From assembly GCA_020252485.1 (NCBI GenBank), contig JADCCX010000002.1:267501-331500 (forward strand): a stretch of DNA of 64,000 bases, written 5' to 3'. How positions within the stretch are numbered: the first letter of the stretch is position 1; the number at the start of each line of letters is the position of its first letter. Source of the DNA: Methylocystis sp. Lineage in GTDB: Bacteria > Pseudomonadota > Alphaproteobacteria > Rhizobiales > Beijerinckiaceae. The notes below the pieces were generated by a model. It made no database searches. It was not told the origin of the DNA and saw nothing but the letters and a program-made list of their open reading frames with translations. Position numbers and translations under genes: made by a program. This document shows positions 9,258 through 18,230 of the stretch, in pieces.

Positions 9258-10685
9258 GTGCTCGCCCTCATCCAGGTCTCGCCCATTCTCGCCGTGCTCG
9301 GTCTCCTTCTGGTCTTCCGCCGCCCCCCCGTCCAGGCGGCGCTCGTCGGCGTTCTTCTGACCGTCTTGCTATGGTTCTTGGGCTATAGCGCGTCGGGGAC
9401 ATCCGGCACAGCGGAAGCGGCGGGGCTCGACACGGCAGTTCTCTTCGCCAGCACTGCTTTCGTCATCGCCCCGGGCCTCGTTTTCGTCATTCTCATCGAA
9501 CGCCTCGGGATCAATGCGCGCGTTGCGAATTGGGTGCGCGATCTCGGCTGGAGCAAGGCCCAGCAGGTGACATTCATCGTCCTCGGCCTTGCGCCGCTCC
9601 TCGAATCCATGACCGGCTTCGGCGTTTCGCTGATCGCAACCGTCCCCCTGCTGCTCAGCCTTTTCCCAAGGCCCGCCGCCCTGCGCCTCTCGCTGGCTGG
9701 CATGGCGGTGATGCCCTGGGGCACACTCGGCCTCGCCACGGTCATCGGCGGCACCCTCGCGCATCTCGACCCGCGCGTGTTGGGCTCCGCCTCGGCCCTG
9801 GTCAGTGCCCCGGTTTTCCTCGCGCTCGGCCTCGTCGCGCTCATCCTTGCCGGAGCGCGCGGCACGCGCGCCCTGGGCCTACTTGCCGGCGTCTGGGCCT
9901 TGTTCGTCGCTGTGCTCTTCGGCCTCTCCAGAACAATCGGACCCGAGGTCGCGGGTGTGGGTGCCGGAGCGGTGACACTGGGCGCGGGCGTGCTCCTCGC
10001 CCGTGCAGGCGGGGCCTCAGTGCAATGGCCACGCGCAGCCTGGCCCTATTTGGCGCTTTTCACCGCCATACTTTGCCTGAAGCTCGCAAGTCTCGCGACT
10101 GGCCTCGATCAGGCCCTTATCCTCCGCGGCGCGTCGATCACATGGAAACCACTTGCCTCACCCGGCCTTGCTCTGATCCTTGTCCTGATACTCATGCTCG
10201 CGCGCAGCGAGACCCGGGCCTTCGCGCGGGAACTCAGTCCCGCCTGGGGGAAGCGGGCCTGGAAACCATTGGCGACGATCTTCTTCTTCCTGCTGATGTC
10301 GCAGGCGCTGCTTAAAGGCGGCTTTTTCGTCAACCTACAGTCCCTTCTCGCTGCGCTTGAGCGCTCCATGCTGGCCCCCCTCGTCGCCGGACTTGCCGGG
10401 CTCGGGGGCTATTTGACCGGCTCGAACGTGGGTGGCAACGCCATATTCATGCCTTCAGTCGCCGCGCTTGCGACGAATGGCCAGCCCTGGCTCGCGGCGA
10501 TGCAGAACAGCGGCGCGGGGCATGGCGCGCTCGGCTCCCTGTCGATCATAGCCCTCGTGCTCGGCCTCGCCCGTTCCGGCAAGGACGAGGAACAGGCACT
10601 GGTGCGCTTCGGCTTCGCCCTTGTCTGCCTGAACACAGCGCTGGTCGCGCTCTCCGGCATGGTTCTCCTCCTACTCTTCCCTTGA
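9258..10685 (+). CDS. LctP-family permease
   Basis: A 475-residue, roughly 12-13-helix inner-membrane protein of the L-lactate/glycolate permease family. Family motifs are present: ESMTGFGVSLIATVPLL, GYLTGSNVGGNAIFMPSV and MQNSGAGHGALGSLS. It is shorter than typical LctP (~550 residues). GTG start 27 nt after thrH-like, same operon. The substrate cannot be read from sequence; in this context it may carry the operon's carboxylate product or precursor. Confidence 0.82.
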   Translation: MLALIQVSPILAVLGLLLVFRRPPVQAALVGVLLTVLLWFLGYSASGTSGTAEAAGLDTAVLFASTAFVIAPGLVFVILIERLGINARVANWVRDLGWSKAQQVTFIVLGLAPLLESMTGFGVSLIATVPLLLSLFPRPAALRLSLAGMAVMPWGTLGLATVIGGTLAHLDPRVLGSASALVSAPVFLALGLVALILAGARGTRALGLLAGVWALFVAVLFGLSRTIGPEVAGVGAGAVTLGAGVLLARAGGASVQWPRAAWPYLALFTAILCLKLASLATGLDQALILRGASITWKPLASPGLALILVLILMLARSETRAFARELSPAWGKRAWKPLATIFFFLLMSQALLKGGFFVNLQSLLAALERSMLAPLVAGLAGLGGYLTGSNVGGNAIFMPSVAALATNGQPWLAAMQNSGAGHGALGSLSIIALVLGLARSGKDEEQALVRFGFALVCLNTALVALSGMVLLLLFP

Positions 10686-10703
10686 TCAATGCGACAGGAC
10701 CGC

Positions 10704-11000
10704 ATGTTGAACCGTATCTGTTTCATAGGCGCTTCCACCACGGCAGGCATGGGCGATGAGGATGGTCTCGGCTGGGCCGGTCAGCTGTCCCGCGGTTTTC
10801 CCCCGAGTACTGGCAGTTGCAACCTTGGCATCTGGTGTCATGCCGTCTTTCAGATCGCCGATCGCGCGGCGGCGGAATGCCGCCGCCTTGCGCCGTCATC
10901 GTCAGGTGGTCGGATCATTCTTGGCGCGTCCATGAACGAGATCGCACGCTTTGCCGAAGACAGTCGGGCGAGGTTTGCGCGTGGCAACATCTCACCGTAG
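10704..11000 (+). pseudogene. SGNH/GDSL hydrolase, truncated after the N-terminal half
   Basis: The first ~90 residues match SGNH hydrolases: block I ICFIGASTTAGMGDEDGLGW with the nucleophile serine, then NLGI and a GRIILGASMNEIARF segment in place of the block III region. The family is about 200 residues; the catalytic Asp-x-x-His block is missing. Homology stops near 10980, where the reading frame enters the antisense of a broken helicase gene. Last gene of the permease operon, cut by recombination. Confidence 0.7.
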
Positions 11001-11335
11001 ACAGCCGTGAACTAGTGCGGCAACGCCTCGATCTGCGACGCGCTTAGCGCAAGATAGGGGTCGAAAAGATGAGCGAGACGAATGTGATAGGCTTCAAACG
11101 CCAAGCGCAAAAATTCTGCATCCGCATCAAACGCGTAGGCGCGTCCTCCGCTCATGAATTCAAAGCTGGTCTCTTCGCCGCGATAGACCAATCGCTCGGC
11201 GACTTTGCCGCCGAAACGGAAGATGAGACTAAACGCATCGGCGGCGAAAAGCGATACAGAGATCACCTCCGCAATACATGCGGCATCGAGGCCTTTGATT
11301 CGCGCTCCGGGATTTATGTCCTCGAATGAACTCAT
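10970..11335 (-). pseudogene. SNF2-type defence helicase, N-terminal fragment with amber stop
   Basis: 108 residues match the N-terminus of large SNF2/DEAD helicases found with DISARM and related loci: FEDINPGARIKGL, LVYRGEETSFEF and IRLAHLFDPYLALS leading to LPHQ. Here the Q codon is TAG (11012-11014). Past that stop the same frame continues the family pattern (TAVYGEMLP) until about 10980, after which the Walker A region expected next is absent. The start ATG is intact with no strong ribosome site. The fragment shows that a defence gene once stood here. Confidence 0.7.
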
Positions 11336-11437
11336 GCGATCTACTTTTGCAGGAAAGATCGTCGAAACGCTCTAAAAACGCAATGCAACTAACAGCGCGC
11401 ACCTCGGCTTTGAATCCCGACTCCACCGTGGCGATAT

Positions 11438-11680
11438 TCAGGGTTTTGCGGGTGAGGCACACGCCCGCGCCTGATCACGCAGCCGTGCGTAATCCAGCAT
11501 CGCCCTTTCCAGCGCCGTGCCGGGCGGCAGGCGTTGTATTTCATCAGCAAGCTGGGCCTGGTAGGCGCGATCGTAAGCCGCGACCGGCGGGCAGACGACG
11601 GACGGCCTAGAAGGTGCCGTCGCGCAGGCGGTCAGCAAGAGCGTCGCGATCACGAGGCTTTGGAGCCGGTTGTGTAGCAA
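11438..11680 (-). CDS. Rz1-like outer-membrane spanin lipoprotein
   Basis: An 80-residue protein with a hydrophobic signal and lipobox LLLTAC (Cys19), followed by a short proline-rich and helical domain with two cysteines. Spanins of this kind join an inner-membrane Rz partner to fuse the membranes at lysis. It overlaps the Rz-like gene upstream by 31 nt in another frame, the usual Rz/Rz1 arrangement. It is the last gene of the prophage's leftward late operon. Confidence 0.72.
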   Translation of the reverse strand: MLHNRLQSLVIATLLLTACATAPSRPSVVCPPVAAYDRAYQAQLADEIQRLPPGTALERAMLDYARLRDQARACASPAKP

Positions 11681-11907
11681 TCATTCGCTCCAGTGGAGCG
11701 AATGAAGGCGGCGAAGGCCCGGCAGGGCGTAGCGCCCGCTTCAAGCATGCGGTCCTTTGCATCAGAGGCATCCTTCTGGGATTTGAGTTCGGCCGCGCGG
11801 GCTTTCGCTGCTTCGGCAGCGACGCCCGCCTTGCGGCCAGCGGCGAAGATCGCCGCAGTGGCGATGACCACCGCGACGATGAGGACAAGAGCGATCCAGC
11901 CGGTCAC
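11650..11907 (-). CDS. Rz-like inner-membrane spanin
   Basis: An 85-residue protein with one N-terminal transmembrane segment (residues about 4-24) and an alanine/lysine-rich helical periplasmic part containing two cysteines near the end. The size is small for Rz but the topology and position between holin and Rz1-like gene fit. It overlaps the holin gene stop by 4 nt. Confidence 0.62.
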   Translation of the reverse strand: MTGWIALVLIVAVVIATAAIFAAGRKAGVAAEAAKARAAELKSQKDASDAKDRMLEAGATPCRAFAAFIRSTGANDCYTTGSKAS

Positions 11908-12101
11908 TTGCTCGCCCCGGTGATCCCGGCCCGCAGGGTGCCGAGGCCGAGCGCCGCGAGGATCTGGGTGAGCCAGTCGGAACCGACATCGACGCCCGGC
12001 ACATCGATGCCGAGTCCCTTCTCGACGACGACGACGAGAACGAGCACGGCGGCGATGATGTAGGTGCGGTAGCCCGCACCGAACTGAAGAACGGCGTTCA
12101 T
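11904..12101 (-). CDS. Phage holin-like membrane protein
   Basis: A 65-residue protein with a hydrophobic helix (YIIAAVLVLVVVVEKGLGI) and a second weakly hydrophobic stretch. Small membrane proteins placed directly after the endolysin and before the spanins are normally holins that open the inner membrane for lysis. An AAGGAG ribosome site lies upstream. Confidence 0.68.
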   Translation of the reverse strand: MNAVLQFGAGYRTYIIAAVLVLVVVVEKGLGIDVPGVDVGSDWLTQILAALGLGTLRAGITGASK

Positions 12102-12125
12102 GGAAAACTCCTTGGTTGGGTTGGA

Positions 12126-12695
12126 TCAGGCCTCATTGACGGAGAGGCTTCCGCTCGCAGAGAGGGGGATCGGGCGGATGTTTCCGGGCTGGACGCGATA
12201 GGCCGGGCGGCGCACTGCCACGAGGCGCTGCTTCGACAGCCTGGAGATCGTCACGCGATCGGATTGATTGCCGCCGAGAACGTGGAAGGCAGAGGCGTCG
12301 TGGCCGACATAGAGGCCAACATGCCCGCCACCCTTGCGCTTGAAGACGAGCACGTCGCCAAGCGCCGCGGCGCCCTTCGGAACCGACGTTCCGAACGCCG
12401 CCCATTCGAGCGCCGAGAGATAGAGGCGCGGCGGATTCCGTTCGGGGCGGCGATCGATGTTGGCGCGGTGGGCGACAATCGCCATGAACAGGCCGCACCA
12501 CGGGATCGCGTCGTGGCGATAGACGCCGGCATAGACGCGACCGAGACCGGCGGCTTCGAGTTCGTCTTGCCAGCCGATGATCTTTGGATTGTCGGCGGCG
12601 CCTGGCGCTTCGAGCGTGCCGTATTGCTTCAGCGCTTCGATGATCATGCGCGGGCCGGGCTCGGCTTCGAGCCATCGGTATTGGGCAGGCAGCAT
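12126..12695 (-). CDS. TIGR02594/CHAP-like peptidoglycan hydrolase (endolysin)
   Basis: A 189-residue protein of the TIGR02594 group. The catalytic Cys lies in AIPWCGLFMA (about residue 68) and the His in GGGHVGLYVG, in NlpC/P60-CHAP order. It probably cleaves the peptide or amide bond of peptidoglycan at lysis. It lacks a signal peptide, so it would depend on the neighbouring holin. The leading MLPAQYRWLEAEPGPRM matches family members, supporting this start. Confidence 0.78.
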   Translation of the reverse strand: MLPAQYRWLEAEPGPRMIIEALKQYGTLEAPGAADNPKIIGWQDELEAAGLGRVYAGVYRHDAIPWCGLFMAIVAHRANIDRRPERNPPRLYLSALEWAAFGTSVPKGAAALGDVLVFKRKGGGHVGLYVGHDASAFHVLGGNQSDRVTISRLSKQRLVAVRRPAYRVQPGNIRPIPLSASGSLSVNEA

Positions 12696-12715
12696 TGCGA
12701 CCTCCTGAAACGACG

Positions 12716-12738
12716 AAGCCCGCCGGAGGGGCGGGCTT
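12716..12738 (-). terminator. Terminator-like hairpin in the late operon
   Basis: A perfect 9-bp stem (AAGCCCGCC / GGCGGGCTT) with a 5-nt loop lies between the small coiled-coil membrane protein and the endolysin gene. The T-tract is poor, so it may only attenuate late transcription. Confidence 0.5.
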
Positions 12739-12773
12739 TGCGTCGGGTTGTGGTTTGGATTGATGTCGGCAGA

Positions 12774-13106
12774 TCAGGCGTGCTTGCGGCCGTCCTCATT
12801 GCTTTCCAGGCGGTCGATGCGTTCGCGGAACTCGCCCATCGTCGCCTTGATCTGGGCGATGTCGGTGCGGGCTTCAGCGACCACCCGGCGGCCAGCGATG
12901 TCGTTCGAGACATCCTCCTTGATCGCGGTGATCTCCTTCGCGTTGGCGGCAAGCGTGGCGTCAATCAGCGTGAAGCGCTGCGACAACCACCACGCCACGC
13001 GGACAAGGAAGACGATCAGGATCAGCAGTTCGAGGATCAGGCTGCCGACCACGACCCACGTCAGCGTGAGCGCGTCGGCGCCGACCGAGATTGGGGCGGC
13101 GGACAT
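12774..13106 (-). CDS. Small phage membrane protein with coiled coil
   Basis: A 110-residue protein with one transmembrane segment (LTWVVVGSLILELLILIVFL, residues 14-33), then a helical, charged coiled-coil tail. Its position before the endolysin suggests a lysis accessory or second holin-like protein. No specific family was recognised beyond similarity to other phage proteins with this layout. Confidence 0.6.
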   Translation of the reverse strand: MSAAPISVGADALTLTWVVVGSLILELLILIVFLVRVAWWLSQRFTLIDATLAANAKEITAIKEDVSNDIAGRRVVAEARTDIAQIKATMGEFRERIDRLESNEDGRKHA

Positions 13107-13130
13107 CGAAAGTTCCTTCTTTGGAGTGGA

Positions 13131-13829
13131 TCAGGACGAGGGCGCGGCGAAAGCGAGCGCGTAGAGCACGACGCGCACCTTGCCGCCGGTGAAGTTGCCG
13201 CCGGCCGCGGTGACGCGGATCGGCGTGTTGGCGTAGAAGGCGGAAGGCCCAATCACGCCGATGTTGTTCGAGCCGAGTGCGATGCCGAGCGAACCGCCGA
13301 ACTGGCTGGTGTTGCCGGCTACGCCGACGCCGTAGGAAGTCGCGCCGGTGATCGCCTGGGTGGTGCGCGAGGCGACCGCGAGCACGATCATGCGATCGGC
13401 GATCACGGCGGTGGTGGCATCGACGAAAGCGCCGGTGAGCGTCAGTTCCTGTTCGAGCGCCACAAGCCGGATTGCGCCGCCATTGGCGGTGCCGACGATC
13501 CGGTCGCGCCAGGCACCATCGGTCCAAGCGACGGTGAGGCGCTCGTCCTCGACATGAACGCGCCAGCCGACGGCGGGCACAAAGAACGCCCATGCACCCT
13601 CGCGCCAGAACGCGATCTTGTCGGTCTGGCCCGCCCAGACGCCGGTTGCGCCTGATGGCACGATCCAGCGGTCGCCATTGGCCGGGCTTCCCGGCGGTGT
13701 CGCCAGCGCCCGGCTCTTGACGCTGGTTTGCACCAGGGCGTCGAGGCGTAGCAGCGCGTCGTTGTGGGCTATCTCCTTCTGCGCCTGCCCTTGCGCGAGC
13801 GTGGGCAAGCCGAGGTTCGGCGTCGGCAT
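13131..13829 (-). CDS. DUF2793 phage tail-tip/fibre protein
   Basis: A 232-residue protein starting NLGLPTLAQGQAQKEIAHND, the hallmark of DUF2793 proteins, with the following GDRWIVPSGATGVWAGQ block. These proteins follow the TIM-barrel tail protein in alphaproteobacterial phages and gene transfer agents and are likely part of the distal tail. The C-terminal half is glycine- and alanine-rich beta structure. Function is inferred from position. Confidence 0.78.
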   Translation of the reverse strand: MPTPNLGLPTLAQGQAQKEIAHNDALLRLDALVQTSVKSRALATPPGSPANGDRWIVPSGATGVWAGQTDKIAFWREGAWAFFVPAVGWRVHVEDERLTVAWTDGAWRDRIVGTANGGAIRLVALEQELTLTGAFVDATTAVIADRMIVLAVASRTTQAITGATSYGVGVAGNTSQFGGSLGIALGSNNIGVIGPSAFYANTPIRVTAAGGNFTGGKVRVVLYALAFAAPSS

Positions 13830-13841
13830 CTTTGTCTTCCC

Positions 13842-16800
13842 TCAGATGATGGCGGAGCCCGGCCAGCCGCGCCCGACAGAGGCGGAAAGCTGGTAGACTC
13901 GCACCGAGATCGTGCTTTGCGCCGATCCGAAATCCGCGACCTGCTGGGCGGCGGAATAGCTGGCGGTCGGCGTGGTCGCGGCGATAGTCCGGACGATACT
14001 GGCGCCGTTCATCACATCGACCTCGTAGCGCTCGCTTTCCTCGTTGAGCGGAACATCGACGCCATCGGCCCAGACGCCGCCGAAGCGGGTGCGCCGAACC
14101 CATGTGATGGTGAGATCGCCGCCGCCATTGCGCGCGCCCGCGATCTGGACCGGCGACCACGGCATGCGGCCGACGGCCTTTGCGGCGAAGGTCGTCTGCT
14201 GCCAGGCGGGATCGGCGATATCGAGCGCCTGCGGTCCCCACCGATAGAAGCGGGCGGCAAGACGCTCGGCGGGCTTGCCGTCTATCTTGGCGACAGCCTC
14301 GTTCAGCAGAACCACTGGCGCGCCGAGGGCCAGCGGCGAGCGGATGGCATGTTCGGTGCCGAGGCGTCCGCGCAGAAGCTTCGTCAGCCGATAGGTCTGC
14401 GACCCGGTAAGCACCGCATCGGCGAACTGGACGATCTCCCAATCCCCGTCGGGCGTGCCTACGCCCAAGCTGTTCGTGCCGCCGCTGAGGATTGTGTCGG
14501 GCGTGGCGCTCGCCAGTTCCTCGGCATAGAGTTTCACCTCGAGGACGGAGCCTTCGTCCCAATACTCCGTCGGCCCTGCGGAAAGCGGCTGGATGGTTTC
14601 GCCGAGGGTGGCCCGCACGGCCAGCGTCGTGTCGAGCGCAAAGTCCGAACCGGTGGCGCTGTCCATCACCACGACGCCGCCCCAGGGCGAGGCGGACGCC
14701 GCGGCATAGGGAGAGAAGCCGTCGTCAGTGTCGCGCAGCAGCGGCAGGTCCATCAGCCGCAAGATCGCTGCGCCATAGATCGGCGGTGGCGTGAGCGTCG
14801 GCGGGGCGATTCCGTTCAGCGGCGGTGCATAGATCGCGGCTTCGGCGCGCACGGCTTCGGCTTCGCGCGCGCCCTTGTCGAGCACGCGCGTCAGCCGGAA
14901 CGACCGCGCCCTGCCGTTGATGACGAGATCGATCACGTCGCCTGGATCGAGCGCGATGCGCGACGGCGGCAGGGCCAGTTGCGCGGTCTCGCGGGCAACC
15001 CAAGCCTCAACGAGCGCGCGATCGGCGATCGATTGGGCCTGAACCTGATCCATCACCAGCGCGAGCCGCAGATCGCTCTTGCGTTCGGAATAGCCGGCAA
15101 GCCGCGTCGCCGAGACCGCGCCGGATTTGTATTCGTCAACCGCATCGGTGAAGCCGACCGCCACCTCGTTCGGAAGTTCGGTTTCCTGGCCGCGCGTCAA
15201 CGTGATCTCTTCGCCCTGATCGGGCACGGCGAGTTCCGGCAAGGTCAGCGTCGCAACCGACGGTCGCCCGCGCGGCACGAAACGGATCACCCCGTCTGTT
15301 TCGACAGCATCGAAGGAATAGGCGGAAGCCAGTGCTTCGATCTCGGCGCGCGGGCTCATCGGCCGGTCGCGCAGATATCCGGTGACGACGCCGACCAGCG
15401 CCGACACGTCATAAGCCGTGAATCCGACGCGCCGGCAGCGTTCGGCCACGAGCGCCGCCAGATCGGCGAGGCCGACCTTGCCGTTGAGCCAATGGCCGAG
15501 CGGATAGAGATCACCATCCGACCAAAGATCGGCCCGGCCCGGCCAGGCGGGATAGGGACGCGCGTCCCATGTCCAGATCCCGAAGGTCTCGATCATCCGG
15601 CCGCTATAGACGCCAGAGACCGGGTTATTGGCGCCTGAAGGCGCCCAATAGGCGAGGATGGCTTCAAGCGCCCGGCGCTGGATCAGATCGTCGCGCGTGC
15701 CCTTCGAGAAATAGGGCAGGAAGCTTTCGGAGGATTTCGGATCATAGAAGACGTTGGGTTGGTTCGCGCCCTTGTCAGCCGACGGCACGCCGAGCTCGCA
15801 GAACCAGATCGGCTTCATCTGCGCGAGCCACGCTGTCGGCGATCCGTTCTCGACGCCGCCCGGGCGGTCGTAATGCCGGTTCAGCCACCAGTTCCGCAGA
15901 TCCTTCGATCGGAACACCCAGGGCTTGCCATAGGCGCCGTCGGTGATGGTGGTACGGGTCTGATTGTTGCGGGCGGTGTCGCTGGCATAGAACCAACTGA
16001 AGAACTCGCCGCCCTCGATGTTCGATTGCAGATAGGCGCGATCATAGATCGAGGGCGCGCCCGCGATGCGGTCGAGGTGGCCGGTGCCGTCGCGCCAATC
16101 GGCGAGTGGCGCATACCAGTCGATCCCGACGAAATCGATATTGCTGTCGGCCCAGAGCGGATCGAGATGGAAGAAGACATCGTTCGATCCGTCGGCAGGC
16201 CGATAGCCATTGTAGTCCGACCAATCCGCGGCATAGCTCACCTTCACCCCGCTGCCGAGAATGCTCTTCACATCGGCGGCGAGGGTCTTCAGCCGCGCCA
16301 CTGCCGGGAAGTTGGTGGCGCTGTCGCGCACCGAGCAAAGCGCTCGGAACTCCGATCCGATCAGGAAGGCGTCGATGGCTCCGGCATCGATCGCGTTCAC
16401 TGCCGCGCAGAGCTTGGCGTAGTGGAGAATGAACCGGCGCAATCCCCATTCGGCCGGGCCGGAATAGCTGGTCGTCACCGCGTCGGTGCTGCCGTTGACG
16501 GTCACCGAGACGTGTGAGGCGAGGCAGGCGCCAAAGAAGGAAGCGACCTGCGCTCCGGCCGCCGCCGTCTTGTCCACTGTGCCGGATTGACCAGCGGCGG
16601 GATGGCAGGTGATCCGCCCGCGCCAAGGATAGACGGGCTGGCCGGTGCCGCCATAGGGGTTCGGCAGCGCATTGCCGGCGGGCACGTCCATGAAGACGAA
16701 CGGATAGAACACCACGGCATAACCGCGTGCTTTCAGATCGCGGACGGCGCGAACGACGGTATCGTCCGACGGCGTGCCGCCATAGGCGGGCTTACCCGCG

Positions 16801-17795
16801 CTGAGCGACATCACGAGCGCGCCGGAGCGGGCAAGTCCGTGCACCATCCAGGCATCGGGCGTTGTCACCTTGTTGGCGACTTCGACCTTCGGGCGGATCG
16901 TGCACGAGCCGCAGCGCAGATCGTCGCCGAACCAGCCGACCACCAGAAACACCGTATCGACGCTGGGCAACGAGGCTTTCAGGTCGTCGAGCGCCACCGA
17001 CCAGTCGGAGGTCGAGCGCCCGGCGCTGTCGTTCTCGGGCGTGGTCGAGCCGCCGCCGAGATCGCGCTTCTGGACCTTGGTGTCATAGGCACGCTCGCCC
17101 GCGCCCGGAATCATGGTCACGGCGCGCACGATGGTCTCAAGGCTGTCGCCGGATGTGGAGGAGACGCGCCGGAACACCTCGAAGGTCAGCTGCGGCAGGC
17201 GGTTGCCGAACTTCTCCAGCGCGAGATTGTCGAAGACGACATAGGCGGTTCCGCGATAGGCGGGCGCGTTGGCCGATCCTTCGACGCCTTCGATCAGCGG
17301 ATCGGGCGACTGGCTCGTGGTGCCGCGATAGACCCGCATCGTGATGCCGGCGAGCGAAAGCGGCTTGCCGTCGGCCCATATGCGGCCGATCCGGTCGATC
17401 GGGCCTTCGCACAATCCGACCGCGAAGTTCGCGAAATAGGAATAGGTCGTTGATGTGACCGATCCGCCGCCACCGCCACCGCCACCCTTGCCGCCGCCTG
17501 AGCGCTGCGTGGTCGTCGTCGCCACTTCCTTGAACTTGGTCGCCCAGATGATCTGGCCCGCGATCCGCACCCGCCCAGCAATCTCGGGGATCGCCGCGCC
17601 CTCGGTCGAAGCCTGAACCTGCAAGCTATCTAGACGCGGCCCTTCCTCCGTCGTGTTGCCCATCGACGGCCCGAACAAGCGGTTGTCAATGAAGCTGCCG
17701 ACAGCGGTCGCCGCCGCCGCCGCCGCAATCTGGACAAACGCCGAGGCGCCCGCCGTCAGCGCGGAGGCTGCGGCGGTGAGAAGCAGAACGGCCAT
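13842..17795 (-). CDS. GTA-type TIM-barrel tail hub protein
   Basis: A 1317-residue homologue of GTA gp15 (baseplate 'megatron'). It has a hydrophobic alanine-rich N-terminus, a glycine tract near residue 105-115, a central GTA TIM-barrel/glycoside-hydrolase-like region (VGIDWYAPLADWRDG, IEGGEFFSWFY) and a C-terminal phage-tail_3 and fibronectin-like part. It forms the tail tip hub and may degrade cell-surface sugar during DNA entry. It follows the NlpC/P60, DUF2163 and DUF2460 genes exactly as in gene transfer agents. Confidence 0.9.
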   Translation of the reverse strand: MAVLLLTAAASALTAGASAFVQIAAAAAATAVGSFIDNRLFGPSMGNTTEEGPRLDSLQVQASTEGAAIPEIAGRVRIAGQIIWATKFKEVATTTTQRSGGGKGGGGGGGGSVTSTTYSYFANFAVGLCEGPIDRIGRIWADGKPLSLAGITMRVYRGTTSQSPDPLIEGVEGSANAPAYRGTAYVVFDNLALEKFGNRLPQLTFEVFRRVSSTSGDSLETIVRAVTMIPGAGERAYDTKVQKRDLGGGSTTPENDSAGRSTSDWSVALDDLKASLPSVDTVFLVVGWFGDDLRCGSCTIRPKVEVANKVTTPDAWMVHGLARSGALVMSLSAGKPAYGGTPSDDTVVRAVRDLKARGYAVVFYPFVFMDVPAGNALPNPYGGTGQPVYPWRGRITCHPAAGQSGTVDKTAAAGAQVASFFGACLASHVSVTVNGSTDAVTTSYSGPAEWGLRRFILHYAKLCAAVNAIDAGAIDAFLIGSEFRALCSVRDSATNFPAVARLKTLAADVKSILGSGVKVSYAADWSDYNGYRPADGSNDVFFHLDPLWADSNIDFVGIDWYAPLADWRDGTGHLDRIAGAPSIYDRAYLQSNIEGGEFFSWFYASDTARNNQTRTTITDGAYGKPWVFRSKDLRNWWLNRHYDRPGGVENGSPTAWLAQMKPIWFCELGVPSADKGANQPNVFYDPKSSESFLPYFSKGTRDDLIQRRALEAILAYWAPSGANNPVSGVYSGRMIETFGIWTWDARPYPAWPGRADLWSDGDLYPLGHWLNGKVGLADLAALVAERCRRVGFTAYDVSALVGVVTGYLRDRPMSPRAEIEALASAYSFDAVETDGVIRFVPRGRPSVATLTLPELAVPDQGEEITLTRGQETELPNEVAVGFTDAVDEYKSGAVSATRLAGYSERKSDLRLALVMDQVQAQSIADRALVEAWVARETAQLALPPSRIALDPGDVIDLVINGRARSFRLTRVLDKGAREAEAVRAEAAIYAPPLNGIAPPTLTPPPIYGAAILRLMDLPLLRDTDDGFSPYAAASASPWGGVVVMDSATGSDFALDTTLAVRATLGETIQPLSAGPTEYWDEGSVLEVKLYAEELASATPDTILSGGTNSLGVGTPDGDWEIVQFADAVLTGSQTYRLTKLLRGRLGTEHAIRSPLALGAPVVLLNEAVAKIDGKPAERLAARFYRWGPQALDIADPAWQQTTFAAKAVGRMPWSPVQIAGARNGGGDLTITWVRRTRFGGVWADGVDVPLNEESERYEVDVMNGASIVRTIAATTPTASYSAAQQVADFGSAQSTISVRVYQLSASVGRGWPGSAII

Positions 17796-17801
17796 GGCGG
17801 A

Positions 17802-18230
17802 TCAGATCTCAGGAAAGCGGAAAGCGAAGCGCAGGCGGTTGCGCCACCACGGCACGAGCGAGACCTCGGCGACTGGGTGTGACTCGATGGCGTGGATCAT
17901 TCGATCGGTTGCGACGAGGATTGAGCAATGCTTGGCGGGCGCGTTGTCGTTGATGGCGAAGAGCAGGAGATCGCCGGGATCGAACGTATCGAGCGCCAAC
18001 GGGATCATGTGGCGGCCGGCGGCATCGGCCAGAGTCTCCTCGCGCAGCGTCTCGGCCCAATCGCGCGAATAGGCGGGCGGGTGTTCGGGATCGGTGCCAT
18101 AGACGGCCCGCCAGACGCCGCGCACGAGACCGAGGCAATCGCACCCGATGCCCTTGAGCGCCGCCTGATGGTGATAGGGCGTGCCGATCCAGGCGCGCGC
18201 TTCGGCGATTATGGTCTGTCGGATCGTCAT
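17802..18230 (-). CDS. GTA gp14-like NlpC/P60 tail peptidase
   Basis: A 142-residue NlpC/P60 protein. The catalytic Cys lies in GIGCDCLGLVRGVWR (about residue 29) and the His in APAKHCSILVA. The fold cleaves D-Glu-meso-DAP bonds; as a tail component it would open peptidoglycan at infection. The ATG overlaps the stop of the DUF2163 gene (ATGA), so longer frames upstream are rejected. Confidence 0.88.
   Translation of the reverse strand: MTIRQTIIAEARAWIGTPYHHQAALKGIGCDCLGLVRGVWRAVYGTDPEHPPAYSRDWAETLREETLADAAGRHMIPLALDTFDPGDLLLFAINDNAPAKHCSILVATDRMIHAIESHPVAEVSLVPWWRNRLRFAFRFPEI

Noticed and set aside
11336-11437. Possible phage left attachment site
   Set aside because: No direct repeat with the integrase-tRNA region could be found by eye; left as an open boundary.
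12264-14562. Long overlapping frames on both strands across the lysis and DUF2793 region
   Set aside because: They conflict with recognised genes and encode arginine-rich low-complexity sequence.
13764-15638. A 624-codon rightward frame antisense to the TIM-barrel tail gene
   Set aside because: High-GC shadow of the leftward tail gene; low-complexity Arg/Gly/Asp-rich product, no ribosome site, no family resemblance.
17460-17510. Glycine-coding tract resembling a tandem DNA repeat
   Set aside because: It is a low-complexity Gly run within the tail hub protein, common in this family.
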